Origin: Dryobates pubescens
Lineage: Eukaryota; Chordata; Aves; Piciformes; Picidae
Assembly (NCBI RefSeq): GCF_014839835.1
Contig: NC_071621.1
Span: forward strand, 17,757,402 to 17,821,401
Reading direction: 5' to 3'
Length of the DNA: 64,000 nucleotides
The translations under genes and the position numbers were made by a program. The notes beneath the pieces are model-generated. The model was not told the origin of the DNA and did no database searches. It was given only the letters and a program-made list of their open reading frames with translations. Positions 56,201-64,000 of this stretch are shown in pieces; the stretch's first letter is position 1, and each line of letters begins with the position of its first letter.

Positions 56201-59200
56201 TCTCTGCCCTACGCTCAGGGTCACTGCCAGAACTGTGCCTACCTCACCCAGAGTCACCAGACTGCCCTGGCTGTTGCTGGCTGCAGCGGGTGCCAGCTCA
56301 CCCCCCAGCCCCTCCCAGGTGCCCCTGCCCACCCGAGCCCGGCAGGTGCCCTACCTGCAGGGGCAGCTCCTGGCCGGCGCCGTGCAGGAACGCAGGGGCA
56401 TTGTCGTTCTGGTCCAGCACGGAGACGTAGACGGTGCCCGTGGCACTGCGCGGTGGTGCCCCCCCATCTGCCACCACCACCAGCAGCTGGTAGCTGGACT
56501 GCAGCTCCCGGTCCAGGCTGCGCTGGGTGCTCAGCTCCCCTGCAGCAGAGGGGATGAGGCTCAGTGAGCAGAGGGGAACCTCCTGGTGTGCCACCAGTCT
56601 GGCCCCGCTGCTGCTGCCCACCCCACAGAGGCACAGAGCCACAGATGGCTTCAGGTTGGAAGGGACCCTCCAAAGTCACCTTGTCCAACCCCCTGCAGTG
56701 AGCAGGGACACCTCTGACTAGAGCAGGCTGTCCAGGGCCCCATCAAGCATAGAATGGCTCAGGCTGGAAAGGACCTCAGAGCTCATCTCCTCCAACCACC
56801 CCACCATGCCCAGGGACACCTCTCAGCTAGACTCAGCTGCTCAAGGCCTCACCCAGCCTGGCCTTGAACACCCCCAGGCAAGAGGCATCCACAGCCCCCC
56901 TGGGCAGCCTGTGCCAGAGTCTCACCACCCTTCTACTGAAGAAATTCTTCCTCAGCTCCAGTCTAACCCTGCTCTGCCTCAGCTTCAAACCATTCCCCCT
57001 TGTCCTGTCTCTAGACACCCTCATGAAAAATCCTTCTGCAGCCTAAGGTCCCCTCAGAGTCTTCTCCAGGCTGCATACCCCCAGCTCCCTCAACCTGTCC
57101 TCGTAGCAGAGGTACTCCTGCTCCTAGATCATCTTTGTTGGCCTCCTCTGGACTCACTCCAACAGTTCCACGTCCTTGTAGTGGGGGCACAGCAGGGCTG
57201 AACACAGTATTCTAGGTGGGGTCTCACATGAGCAAGTCTGACCTTGAATGTCCCCAGGGATGGGGCCTCAACCACCTCCCTGGGCAGCCTGTGCTAGGGT
57301 CTCACCACCCTCACGATGCAGAACTTCTCCTGATGTCCAACCTAACTCTGCCCTGCTGCAGTTCCAATCCACCGCCCTGCTCCCGCCACCACAGGCACCC
57401 CTCCGCTGCCCCAGCTGGGCAGCCCCTCACCAGTCTGGGGGTGGATGAGGAAGCCAGGGTCGGGGGGCAGCAGGCGGTAGGAGAGGCGACCGTTCTGCCC
57501 CGCGTCCCGGTCGGTGGCCATCACCCGCCCCACGCCGCTGCCGGGGGCCTGGTTCTCGGGCACGGTGAAGAAGTATCGCTCCTGGCTCAGCCGGGGGCTG
57601 TTGTCGTTCTCGTCGGTGATGCTGACCCGCACGGTGCTGCTGCCCGTGCCGCGTGCCTCGCCCGCGCCGCCCGCCGAGGCCAGCACCGTCAGCAGGTACA
57701 GCTCCCGCGCCTCGCGGTCCAGCGCGCTCCTGACGTACAGCCAGCCGCTGTCGGGCGCGATGCCGAAGCTGGCGGCGTCGCCGTCTGCGCGCAGGTGGTA
57801 GGCCAGGGCGGGGCCCTCGGCGCCGCGTGCCCGCGCCCGCACCTGCAGGAAGCGGGTGCCCACGGGCACGCCCTCGCGCAGCTCCACGCGGTAGGTGAGC
57901 GTGTCGAAGACGGGCGCGTGGTCGTGCTCGGCCTGCACGTGCACCAGCAGCGTGAAGGTGGCGCTCATCTGGGGCGCACCGCCGTCGCGCGCCACCACCA
58001 GCAGCTCGTAGCCTGCGCCGGCCTCGTACCGCAGGGCGCCGGCCAGCCGCACCGTGCCCGAGGAGGGCTCCACGACGAAGGCGCCGGCGCCGCCCGCCGC
58101 CAGCTCAAAGCTGACCTGGCCGTTGGCGCCGCCGTCGCGGTCCTCGGCCTGCAGCGTGTACACGGCGGTGCCGGGCGGCGTGGCCTCGGGCAGCAGGATG
58201 GAGTCGGAGGGCGCGGGGAACGCCGGCGCGTTGTCGTTGACGTCCGACACCGCGATGCGGACCCGCGCCTGGCTGTAGGCGGGGGGGGAGCCGCTGCGCG
58301 CCTGCACGTCCAGCGTCAGCGCCGCCTGCGACTCGTGGTCCAGCGCCAGGCTGGTGCGGAGCTGCCCTGAGGCTGAGTCGATGGAGAAATAGCCATGAGG
58401 GTCCCCCGAGGAGATGGAGTAGAAGATGTCCTCAGCGTGCCCTGCGCATGAGGGAACGAAGACACAGGATTGAGTCGCATCCCTGGGGCACCTCCTTGGC
58501 CCTACAGACAGCAGCTGGGCTGGGAGTGCTCCAGGTGGGAATTGCAGAGCAGCACCAGGTACGTGTTCATGGATGCAACCATAGAACCAAGGAGTCATGG
58601 AATCATTGGAGCCATAAAGCCATGGAACCACTGAGTCATGGAACCATGGACTCGTTGGAACCATGGAATCATGAAACCGTTGCAACCATGAGACGTTAAG
58701 AAGAAGTTCTTTACTCTGAAGGTGGTGAGGCAATGGAAGACGTCACCCAGAGCAGCTGTGGATGCCTCATCTCTGGAAGACCAGGCTGGATGAGGCTTTG
58801 AGCAATGTGGTCTAGTAGGAGATGCCCCTGCCCAGGGCAGGTGGGGTGGATCTGGATCTTTCAGGTCCCTTCCAAGACAAATCATTCTGGGATTCTCTGA
58901 TTTCGGATGGAGAAGCCCTTTAAGTTCATCCAGACCAACCATTCTCTGACCTTGCCCAGGCTGGGGCTAACCCATGGCCCTCAGCTCCACATCTCTGCCT
59001 CTTGGAAACCCCTCCAGGGATGGGGATTCCACCACTGACTTGGGCAGCTTGTGCCAAGCTTTGAGAACCCTTTGAATAGAGAAGTTTCTTCTGATGTCCA
59101 ACCTCAACCTCCCCCAGAGCACCATGAGGCCATTTCCTCTTGTCCTGTCCCTTGTTCCGTGGGACAAGAGACCAAGCCCCAGCCGGCTCCCTGCTCCTCT

Positions 59201-61204
59201 TAGGGAGATGCAGAGACAGAAGGTCTCCCCTCAGCCTCCTCTGCTGCAGCCTCAACACCCCCAGGGCCCTCAGCTGCTCCTCACAACTTCTCCAGACTCT
59301 TCCCCTCCTTCTCCAGATCCCTCCCCACCTTCTTTGCCCTTCTCTGGCCCTGCCCTAGCCCTCAATGTCCTTCTGGCAGGGAGAGCCCAACCCTGCCCCC
59401 AGGATTGCAGCTGTAGCCCAGGGGTACAACCCCTGCCCTGCTCCTGCTGCCCACACCATTGCTGCTCCAGGCCAGGCTGCTGGTGGCCTTCTTGGCCACC
59501 TGGGCACCCCCTGGCTCCTCTCCAGACTCTGCCACCAACCCCCCCCCGGGTTGTTTCCCACAAGCAGCTTCAGACGAAGGGCCAAAGCCATACCTGGAGG
59601 GTTCTGTGCCTGCACAGTCCCCACGCTGGTACCTGGGGGCACATCCTCGGGCACGGTGAAGAAGTACTGGGGTTGCTCAAAGACAGGGGGTGAGACAGTG
59701 CCCTCCACGATGCTGATGTTGACCCTGGCACTGGGCTGGGCCTGCAGGCCCCCCCCGTCCTGCGCAGCGATCACCAGCTGCACCAGGGTGTTGGCTTTGC
59801 CACTCAGGGACCAGGAGAGAGAGATCACACCTAGGGAAGAAGGCAGATCAGAGGCCACTGTGCCTGCCTGGCACCTGGCACCAGCAGTAGGACAGCCCAT
59901 GGGCTTGGGCTAGAAGACCTAAGGGGGTAGCAAAGCATGGTTGTCACAGCAGGGAGCTCGCCATGGCTGCAGTGTGGGGCACGGGGCCAGGGTGGCACAC
60001 CACCTTGGAGGCATCTGGGCTGAGGGGAGGCTGTTGGAGGAAATGAAGCACTAAAGAAACATCCTTGCCAGGCCCTACAAAGAACAGCTGCTTGACCTGG
60101 CTCATCCCAGTCACCTTCTAGGGGCTTGGGGACCAGGGTGGAGAGACTTCAGGAACCTTCTCACCCTATGGCACCACCTGCCCATGCCCTCACCACCCCA
60201 GCAGGAGCTGCTCTGGCTCTGGTGGCCAAAGCAGGGCAGAACAGAGGTAGACTGCATGAGACTGGTGGCCCTGAGCGTGACAGAGGGGCAAAGGTGGCTC
60301 TGAGTGTGACAAAACTTTAGGGAAGAAGTGGAAGCTGAGCAGGGAGAGGAGGGACTGGGCAGGGACAACAGTGGAGGAGGACACAGCCCAATGGGCCACA
60401 GCAAGTGGCATGTGGGAGGAAAGGTGAACCAGGGACAGGGATGAGGGACAGAGATGGGACAGATGGAAACAGAGCAAGGATCAGAACCCAGAGCTCAGAG
60501 GCCGAGGCTGGCAGCGGCTGGCAGCGGCTAGAGGAGCTGAGGCCGGGGAGGTGCAGCAGGGAGAGGAGCAGACAACTCTGGGGGCACCGCACCGCTGGGG
60601 GGGGGGGGGGCGAGCAGCGGCCCCGGGCCGGATCCTGCACCCACCCAGACCCTCTGCACCGCCCGCTGCTGCCGGGCCGTGCCCGGGCCTCTCACCCGTG
60701 TCCTGATTGAGAGAAAAGAGCGGGGGCGAGTTGCCCCTCAGGATGCTGTAGGACACCTTCCCGTGCAGCCCCTCGTCCTTGTCGTGCGCCGCGACGCGCA
60801 GCACGGCCGTGCCGGGCATGCTCTGCGTGCTGATGCTGGCCGCGTACTCCAGCGGGTAGAACACCGGCCGGTTGTCGTTGATGTCCTCCAGGAACACCTT
60901 CACGTACACCATGGAGTTCAGGCCGCCCTGCGAAGGGAGCAGAGTGGGGCCGGTGTCCGGGGCAAGGACGAGAGCCCGCTGCCCGGGCGCGGCCCCGCGG
61001 CCACCGCAGCCTCACCCCATCCACCGCCGTGACCGTGAAGTCGAAGGCGGCGGTGCCCTCGTCGCGGTCCAGCGGCTGCGCGGTGCAGAGCTGCCCCGTG
61101 TCCTTGTCCACGCTGAACTGCGTGGGCACCACGCTGCCGATGCCGGAGCCGATGGAGTAGGAGAGGGACCCAAAGGCGCCGCTGTCTGCGTCCGTGGCCG
61201 TCAC
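38263..61204 (-). CDS. DCHS1: DCHS1 (Dachsous 1), all exons but the first coding one
   Basis: Giant atypical cadherin; binds FAT4 on neighbouring cells and controls planar polarity and Hippo signalling. Nineteen exons: 61204-61016, 60927-60696, 59830-59594, 58441-57431, 56539-56355, 52420-52324, 52079-51922, 51338-50504, 50237-49998, 49526-49401, 48838-48629, 47532-46669, 46063-45950, 44985-44774, 44665-44511, 43603-43473, 43058-42772, 41301-41163, 40946-38263 (stop TAG 38265-38263). All phases close; 2701 aa, equal to human DCHS1 from about residue 605 to its end (3291 aa). About 22 cadherin repeats with LDRE, DxND and DxD calcium motifs; transmembrane helix near 39465-39385 ([18 protein letters not shown]); then a 370-residue cytoplasmic tail with conserved [20 protein letters not shown] and [20 protein letters not shown], ending [10 protein letters not shown] basic RAKR lies shortly before the membrane, where human has RTRR. 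The N-terminal coding exon (signal peptide, first cadherin repeats) is not here and should lie right of 64000. Confidence 0.97.
39227..39325 (-). repeat. DCHS1: 33-bp in-frame triplication in the DCHS1 cytoplasmic tail
   Basis: Three head-to-tail 33-base copies (39227-39259, 39260-39292, 39293-39325), differing at one base, each encoding an 11-residue unit [11 protein letters not shown]. Recalled human DCHS1 has a single SLQKLGR. Confidence 0.95.
42215..42680 (+). repeat. CR1 LINE 3' fragment, young subfamily
   Basis: Sense copy in the DCHS1 intron between 41301 and 42772. 42239-42404 equals 3354-3519 almost base for base; the downstream half again matches 3580-3760. Confidence 0.85.
43145..43265. 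repeat. Tandem repeat in DCHS1 intron
   Basis: Four to five copies of about 24 bases around gacaggtgatggctggggca. Confidence 0.8.
45190..45660 (-). repeat. CR1-type LINE fragment
   Basis: Reverse copy starting 'ggaccacagaatggtttggg' and 'gtcatctactccaaccccgt', running through the block shared (inverted) with 28385-28800. Confidence 0.75.
46315..46620 (-). repeat. CR1 LINE 3' fragment
   Basis: Reverse copy with tail 'agaatcatggaataatttgg', then 'catggagtccaaccattctc', 'ccagggatggggattccacc' and 'aagaaatttcttctgacgtc'. Confidence 0.88.
47555..47745 (-). repeat. CR1 LINE 3' fragment
   Basis: Reverse copy: 'gggttgggctggaagggacc', 'cccctgccgtgggcagggac', 'ggttgctcaaggcttcatcc'; starts 25 bases outside a DCHS1 exon. 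Confidence 0.82.
48140..48535 (+). repeat. CR1 LINE 3' fragment, member of a near-identical pair
   Basis: Sense copy ending cattctgtgaacagg (tail 8-mer). 48165-48519 matches 53085-53436 with only about two differences seen by eye. Confidence 0.85.
48950..49210 (-). repeat. CR1 LINE 3' fragment(s)
   Basis: Two reverse tail-end pieces: 'gtcctttgggttggaggaga...catggagttcaa' and 'cacagaaccacagaactgtt...accgagtccaacca'. Confidence 0.7.
49315..49402. repeat. CCCAGCACCCCTCGCC short tandem repeat
   Basis: Five to six 16- to 18-base copies immediately outside the donor of DCHS1 exon 49526-49401. Confidence 0.85.
51700..51890 (-). repeat. CR1 LINE fragment
   Basis: Reverse copy, 'ggcccaggctgaccagggca', 'ggaactgtgatgctgagggc'-type text beside the DCHS1 exon ending at 51922. 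Confidence 0.6.
52110..52290. repeat. G-rich tandem repeat in DCHS1 intron
   Basis: Six to seven copies of about 27 bases around gatgagagggagagatgcc, with long G runs. Purine-rich on +. Confidence 0.8.
52960..53440 (+). repeat. CR1 LINE 3' fragment, partner of the 48140 copy
   Basis: Sense copy; identical blocks 'ggcagcaaatgtcagccagg', 'tggcatgggtgttctccaga', 'cagctcctccgtgctgggat'. Confidence 0.85.
53570..53960 (+). repeat. CR1 LINE fragment
   Basis: Sense copy: 'ggagcagctgagggccctgg', 'ggaggctgaggggagacctt', 'aaattgtgccaggggaggtt', 'gcacatgaggaacaatttct'. Confidence 0.75.
53961..56354. other. DCHS1 intron stretch without recognised features
   Basis: 2.4 kb between the CR1 and DCHS1 exon 56539-56355. 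Apart from a few cacactcctgccacctctcc repeats at 55000-55060, nothing recognisable is seen. Confidence 0.5.
56635..57245 (-). repeat. CR1 LINE 3' region, best-preserved reverse copy(ies)
   Basis: Two nested tail ends: 56640 ('cacagatggcttcaggttgg aagggac') and 56750 ('agaatggctcaggctggaaa'), then continuous CR1 through 'gaagaaattcttcctcagct', 'accattcccccttgtcctgt', 'catctttgttggcctcctct' to 'tattctaggtggggtctcac'. Confidence 0.93.
58565..58685. repeat. Imperfect gaaccatggaatcat repeat
   Basis: Units of 16-20 bases (catggaatcattggagccat, catggaaccactgagtcatg). Resembles an expanded, reverse-oriented CR1 tail 8-mer. Confidence 0.75.
58690..58900 (+). repeat. CR1 LINE 3' end
   Basis: Sense: 'gaagttctttactctgaagg tggtgag', ending attctgggattctctg, the tandem 8-base CR1 tail. 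Confidence 0.8.
58903..59545 (-). repeat. CR1 LINE 3' fragment
   Basis: Reverse copy, 'ttcatccagaccaaccattc', 'aagtttcttctgatgtccaa', then the young-subfamily block 'ggtctcccctcagcctcctc'. Tail-to-tail with the sense copy ending at 58900. Confidence 0.88.
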
Positions 61205-61734
61205 CTGGTGAGGGGATGCACCACGTCAGCCGGGCCGGCGACACAGACACCCCGGCCAGCCCCAGCCCACCACCGGCTCCAGAACCCCTTGCTGCCCTCT
61301 GTTCCATGGCCCCACCACCGCCAGTCCTGCAGCCATTGACTGGCAGCTGCCGCTCCAGCCCCAACACCCCTGCCCCCGCCAAGCCTCAGACAAGCCTCCG
61401 CCTCCTTCTGCAGCCCCCCAGGGCCTCTGAGGGGCTGTCTGCAGTCCATGCCCTGAGCAGTGCCACAGGCAGCTGTGGGGCGTCTCAGGACTGGCCTCTG
61501 CTAGCCTGGTCCCTGTGAGGGCACACGGAAGCAGGGGGAGCACAGCGCTGCCCACCGCATAACTGCAGCACTCCTCTGTCTCCTGCAGCTGGGGGTCCCT
61601 GAACCACCAGAGATGCCTTGCTCGGGTGACAGCTCCCCTCCTGCAGCCCAGCGCAACAACCGGTCAGAGACACGCGGAGAGGGGTGCAGGGTGGCCAAGC
61701 CTCACCCAGATGCCAGGGCAGCCGCCAAGAACCT

Positions 61735-62115
61735 CTGTGGCACCCGGCTTGGCCGCGCAGCCACGGGCGCGTCCCTATGCTGCTCCCAAGCCGGTGCCAG
61801 CAGCCCCGGGCTCAGGGAAGGATGCGCGAGGGTGGCACGGCCCCGTGGCATCGCCTAGCGGGCAGAGCGGGACGGGCAGGAGCCGGCTCCCGACCCCCGC
61901 GGCGCTGCCCGGGGCCGGTGCCGCGGACTCCGCGGAGAACAAAGCGCAGGTCGGAGCCAGCGGCAGCAGCTGCCCCGGCACGGGTGAAGCGGAGTTCAGC
62001 GCTCGGCAGCCACGGCCCCGCCCCGCAGCGCCTCTGGGGCCTCGGCTCGGTGAGCCCCGGGCCAGGAACGCGGCCCCCGCGCCAAGGAAGGGCCCGGCCG
62101 GGGGCTGCAGGGCGG
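61735..62115. promoter_or_regulatory. Intronic CpG island in DCHS1
   Basis: Dense CpG (for example ggcgcgtcc, cccgcggcgctgcccggggc, ccgcggactccgcgg) far denser than the surrounding intron. No exon is recognised; a candidate alternative promoter. Confidence 0.5.
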
Positions 62116-62159
62116 CTTGGCTGCGGGCAGGACCCAACCAAGCCACGCAGCCCTGCACA

Positions 62160-62325
62160 CAAACCCATTGCCACGCACCCGTGGCCATGCACCCATGGCC
62201 ACAAACCCATCCCCATGCACCCACTGCCAAGCACCCATCTCCACACACCCCTGGCCACACACCCATCCCCACTCTCCTATCCCTGGCCACACACCCATCC
62301 CCACTCTCCCATCCCATGCAGGTGA
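62160..62325. repeat. Minisatellite of cacccatggccacaaaccc type
   Basis: About 10 imperfect 12- to 24-base copies. Confidence 0.85.
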
Positions 62326-62544
62326 GCACAGGGAATGGTGGGGCCAAGGGAGAAGGATCCCAGCAGCTAGAGTGGGACATTGCCCCCAGGCCCTGTGCTG
62401 CACTGCAGGAGGGGACACAGCTCCTGAGGGGGCCCTGAGCAGCTCTCTGCTCAGGGACTACATCTGCAGATGGAGGCAGCTCCTCCAGCACCCCTTGACC
62501 AGCTCTGCTGCTTGGATGGGAAGGGATGCCCAAGGGGAGCAGCT

Positions 62545-62655
62545 GAGCACCCCCACACTGAACATCCCCACGCTGAGTGCCCCCATGCTGAGCACCCCCC
62601 ATGCTGATAACTCCACGCTGAGCACCCCCATGCTGAGCGCCCCAGGCTGAGCACT
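62545..62655. repeat. Tandem repeat of cccccatgctgagcacc type
   Basis: Six to seven copies of about 16 bases. Confidence 0.85.
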
Positions 62656-63114
62656 GTGCTCCCCATATGCAGCAGATGCTCCTCAAGCCTGCAGCAGCTG
62701 CCAGGGGGACCTCAGACAGGTCCTCCTGCCCTGCCCCAGCGTGAAGCACCAGAGCCACGGTGGCACCTTGGCTCCTCTGCATCCCCCCAGCTCAATGCCC
62801 TCGTCCTGCCCACCCCAGCTGCCTCTGCTGTGGAGATGCTCCTCAGAGTCTAAGCCTGACTTCAGTGACCCTGCTGAAGCCTCTGCTCAGGCTCCAGGAC
62901 ATGACAATGGTGTGACAGTGCTGGCACAAGAGCCATGTGTCATGCTGGGCTCAGCTGGTGCTGTGCATCCTGCAGATGGAAGCACAGCTCAGGCTGACCA
63001 CTGCAAGAGACTCTGTGACAAGCCTGGAACTCCTCCAGAAGGAGCTGCTTGTCCCTCTGGAAGCATCTCAGATCCCTCTGGAAGTGTCTCAGATACACCT
63101 CAGCACCACCAGGT

Positions 63115-63310
63115 GTAACAGGCTGCCCAGAGAGGTGGGAGATGCCCCCTGGCTGGCACCATCCCAGGGCAGGTTGATTTGGGCTCTGAGCACCCTGCTC
63201 TGCTTGGGGATGTCCCTGCTGGCTGCAGGGCTGGCACTGGGTGACCTTGGAAGGTCTCCAGCCAAAGCCAGCCTGGGATTCTACCCCTGCAGCAGGGCAG
63301 GACATTGTCC
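63115..63310 (+). repeat. CR1-type fragment
   Basis: Shares 'ggtgggagatgccccctggc' and 'ggcactgggtgaccttggaa' with 800-990 and 5750-5870. Confidence 0.6.
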
Positions 63311-63564
63311 TTAGGCTCCCTGGGCTCTGATGCTTTTGCATCAGCCTCACTCCCCCACCATAACCATCCTCTGACAGTCACCACCCTAAGACAGATGCCC
63401 TCAGGAGAAGCCACCTGAAAATCCAGATTTCAGGACCAGGGCATGATCAGAGAAACTCTCCGTGGGAGCACACCAGCTGCTCCCTGGCACCCAGAACCAC
63501 CTCCTGGTAAGACTCATGGAGTTTGGCATCCATGCCAAACCTGCTGCAGAGCCAGGGCAAGGCA

Positions 63565-63770
63565 TCATGGAATCGTTGAGTCATTTGGGCTGGAAGGATC
63601 TTGCAGATGATGGAGTTTAACCATGGACCCAGCACTGCCAGGGCACCACCAAACCATGGCCCTCAGCACCACATTTCCATGGCTTTGAAACCCTTCCACC
63701 ACTGCCCTGGACAGCCTGGGCCAGGCCTGGGCACCCCTCAAAGAGAAGAGAAGTTCCTTGTTCACCCTTC
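63565..63770 (-). repeat. CR1 LINE 3' fragment
   Basis: Reverse copy with tail 'catggaatcgttgagtcatt', then 'ttgggctggaaggatcttgc' and 'ctgcccTggacagcctgggc'-type text. Confidence 0.75.
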
Positions 63771-63772
63771 AG

Positions 63773-64000
63773 CTCCTCACCCAGCTGTGGGACTCTGTGG
63801 ACCAGAGCCGCACCACAACCCTGTCTGGCTGGGTGGTGTCCTGGAGACTGCTGAGAGGCAGCACAAAGTCGGATGAAGCACCAGGAGCAGCAGACTCTGG
63901 GTCTGGCCGGGACGTGAGGCTGGGAGCCAGGGCATCCGAGTACGAACACCGCAGCTGGGGGGTGGTGCACTTCGTGTGGGACCAAGGAGAGCGCACTGGG
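63773..64000 (+). CDS. Candidate exon of an unidentified gene (runs off the window)
   Basis: After an acceptor ttcacccttcag (AG 63771-63772) a + frame stays open to the edge: LLTQLWDSVDQSR...LSGWVVSWRLL...RDVRLGARASEYEHRSWGVVHFVWDQGERTG. It reads like a real protein, with plausible codon use; the end faintly resembles MIB/HERC2-type beta modules (GARV...GVV.V.WD.G), but I do not recognise the gene. A possible preceding exon is 63451-63506 (EKLSVGAHQLLPGTQNHLL), which ends at the strong donor CTG|GTAAGA and joins in phase. The opposite strand is also open over most of this stretch, so this could be chance. Confidence 0.3.

Larger units (their letters stand above)
61205..63450. other. DCHS1 first visible intron: CpG island and repeats
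   Basis: No cadherin exon is present. Contains a CpG-rich block (61735-62115), a 'cacccatccccac' minisatellite (62160-62320), a 'cccatgctgagcacc' repeat (62545-62655) and a CR1 fragment (63115-63310, sense). Confidence 0.7.

Noticed and set aside
1-64000. tRNA, rRNA, CRISPR or bacterial-type operons
   Set aside because: None seen; the window is spliced vertebrate DNA. Intronic snoRNAs could exist but no clear C/D or H/ACA box pair was found by eye.

Overview
The window is vertebrate nuclear DNA, almost certainly from a bird. It is very GC-rich, introns are mostly short, minisatellites are frequent, and CR1 LINE fragments are everywhere: more than 30 recognisable pieces on both strands, some of them nearly identical to each other. 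CR1 density this high, including a young-looking subfamily, would fit a CR1-rich lineage such as woodpeckers and allies, but the species cannot be fixed from sequence alone. The gene order is that of human 11p15.4 (TIMM10B, RRP8, ILK, TAF10, TPP1, DCHS1).

Layout from left to right: the 3' part of TIMM10B (+, mitochondrial small Tim chaperone, 2-380); minisatellites and CR1 debris (690-2007); a complete FBXW7 paralogue (-, 2008-10344) sitting where mammals have DNHD1; RRP8 (-, 10683-12772, nucleolar methyltransferase), head-to-head through a CpG-rich promoter with ILK (+, 14425-19881, integrin pseudokinase); TAF10 (-, 20745-22959, TFIID/SAGA subunit), tail-to-tail with ILK; TPP1 (-, 23341-30607, lysosomal tripeptidyl peptidase); an intergenic stretch (31130-36080) with CpG-rich patches, CR1s, one solo-LTR fossil and minisatellites; then DCHS1 (-, 38263-61204, giant protocadherin), complete except for its first large coding exon, which should lie beyond the right edge. 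The last 0.6 kb may hold exons of an unidentified + strand gene.

These are housekeeping or broadly expressed genes kept together by old synteny; they do not form one pathway. Exon boundaries below come from reading frame, GT/AG sites and recalled protein families, and the codon phases close across every multi-exon gene.

The most unusual object is the FBXW7-like gene. Its F-box, dimerisation region, eight WD40 blades and the three phosphodegron-binding arginines are intact. Its N-terminus, however, is a ComEA-type helix-hairpin-helix pair encoded by two in-phase exons, giving a predicted HhH-acidic-F-box-WD40 protein of about 730 residues. One WD40 exon of this gene also has a tandem array in front of it that duplicates its own splice acceptor five times.
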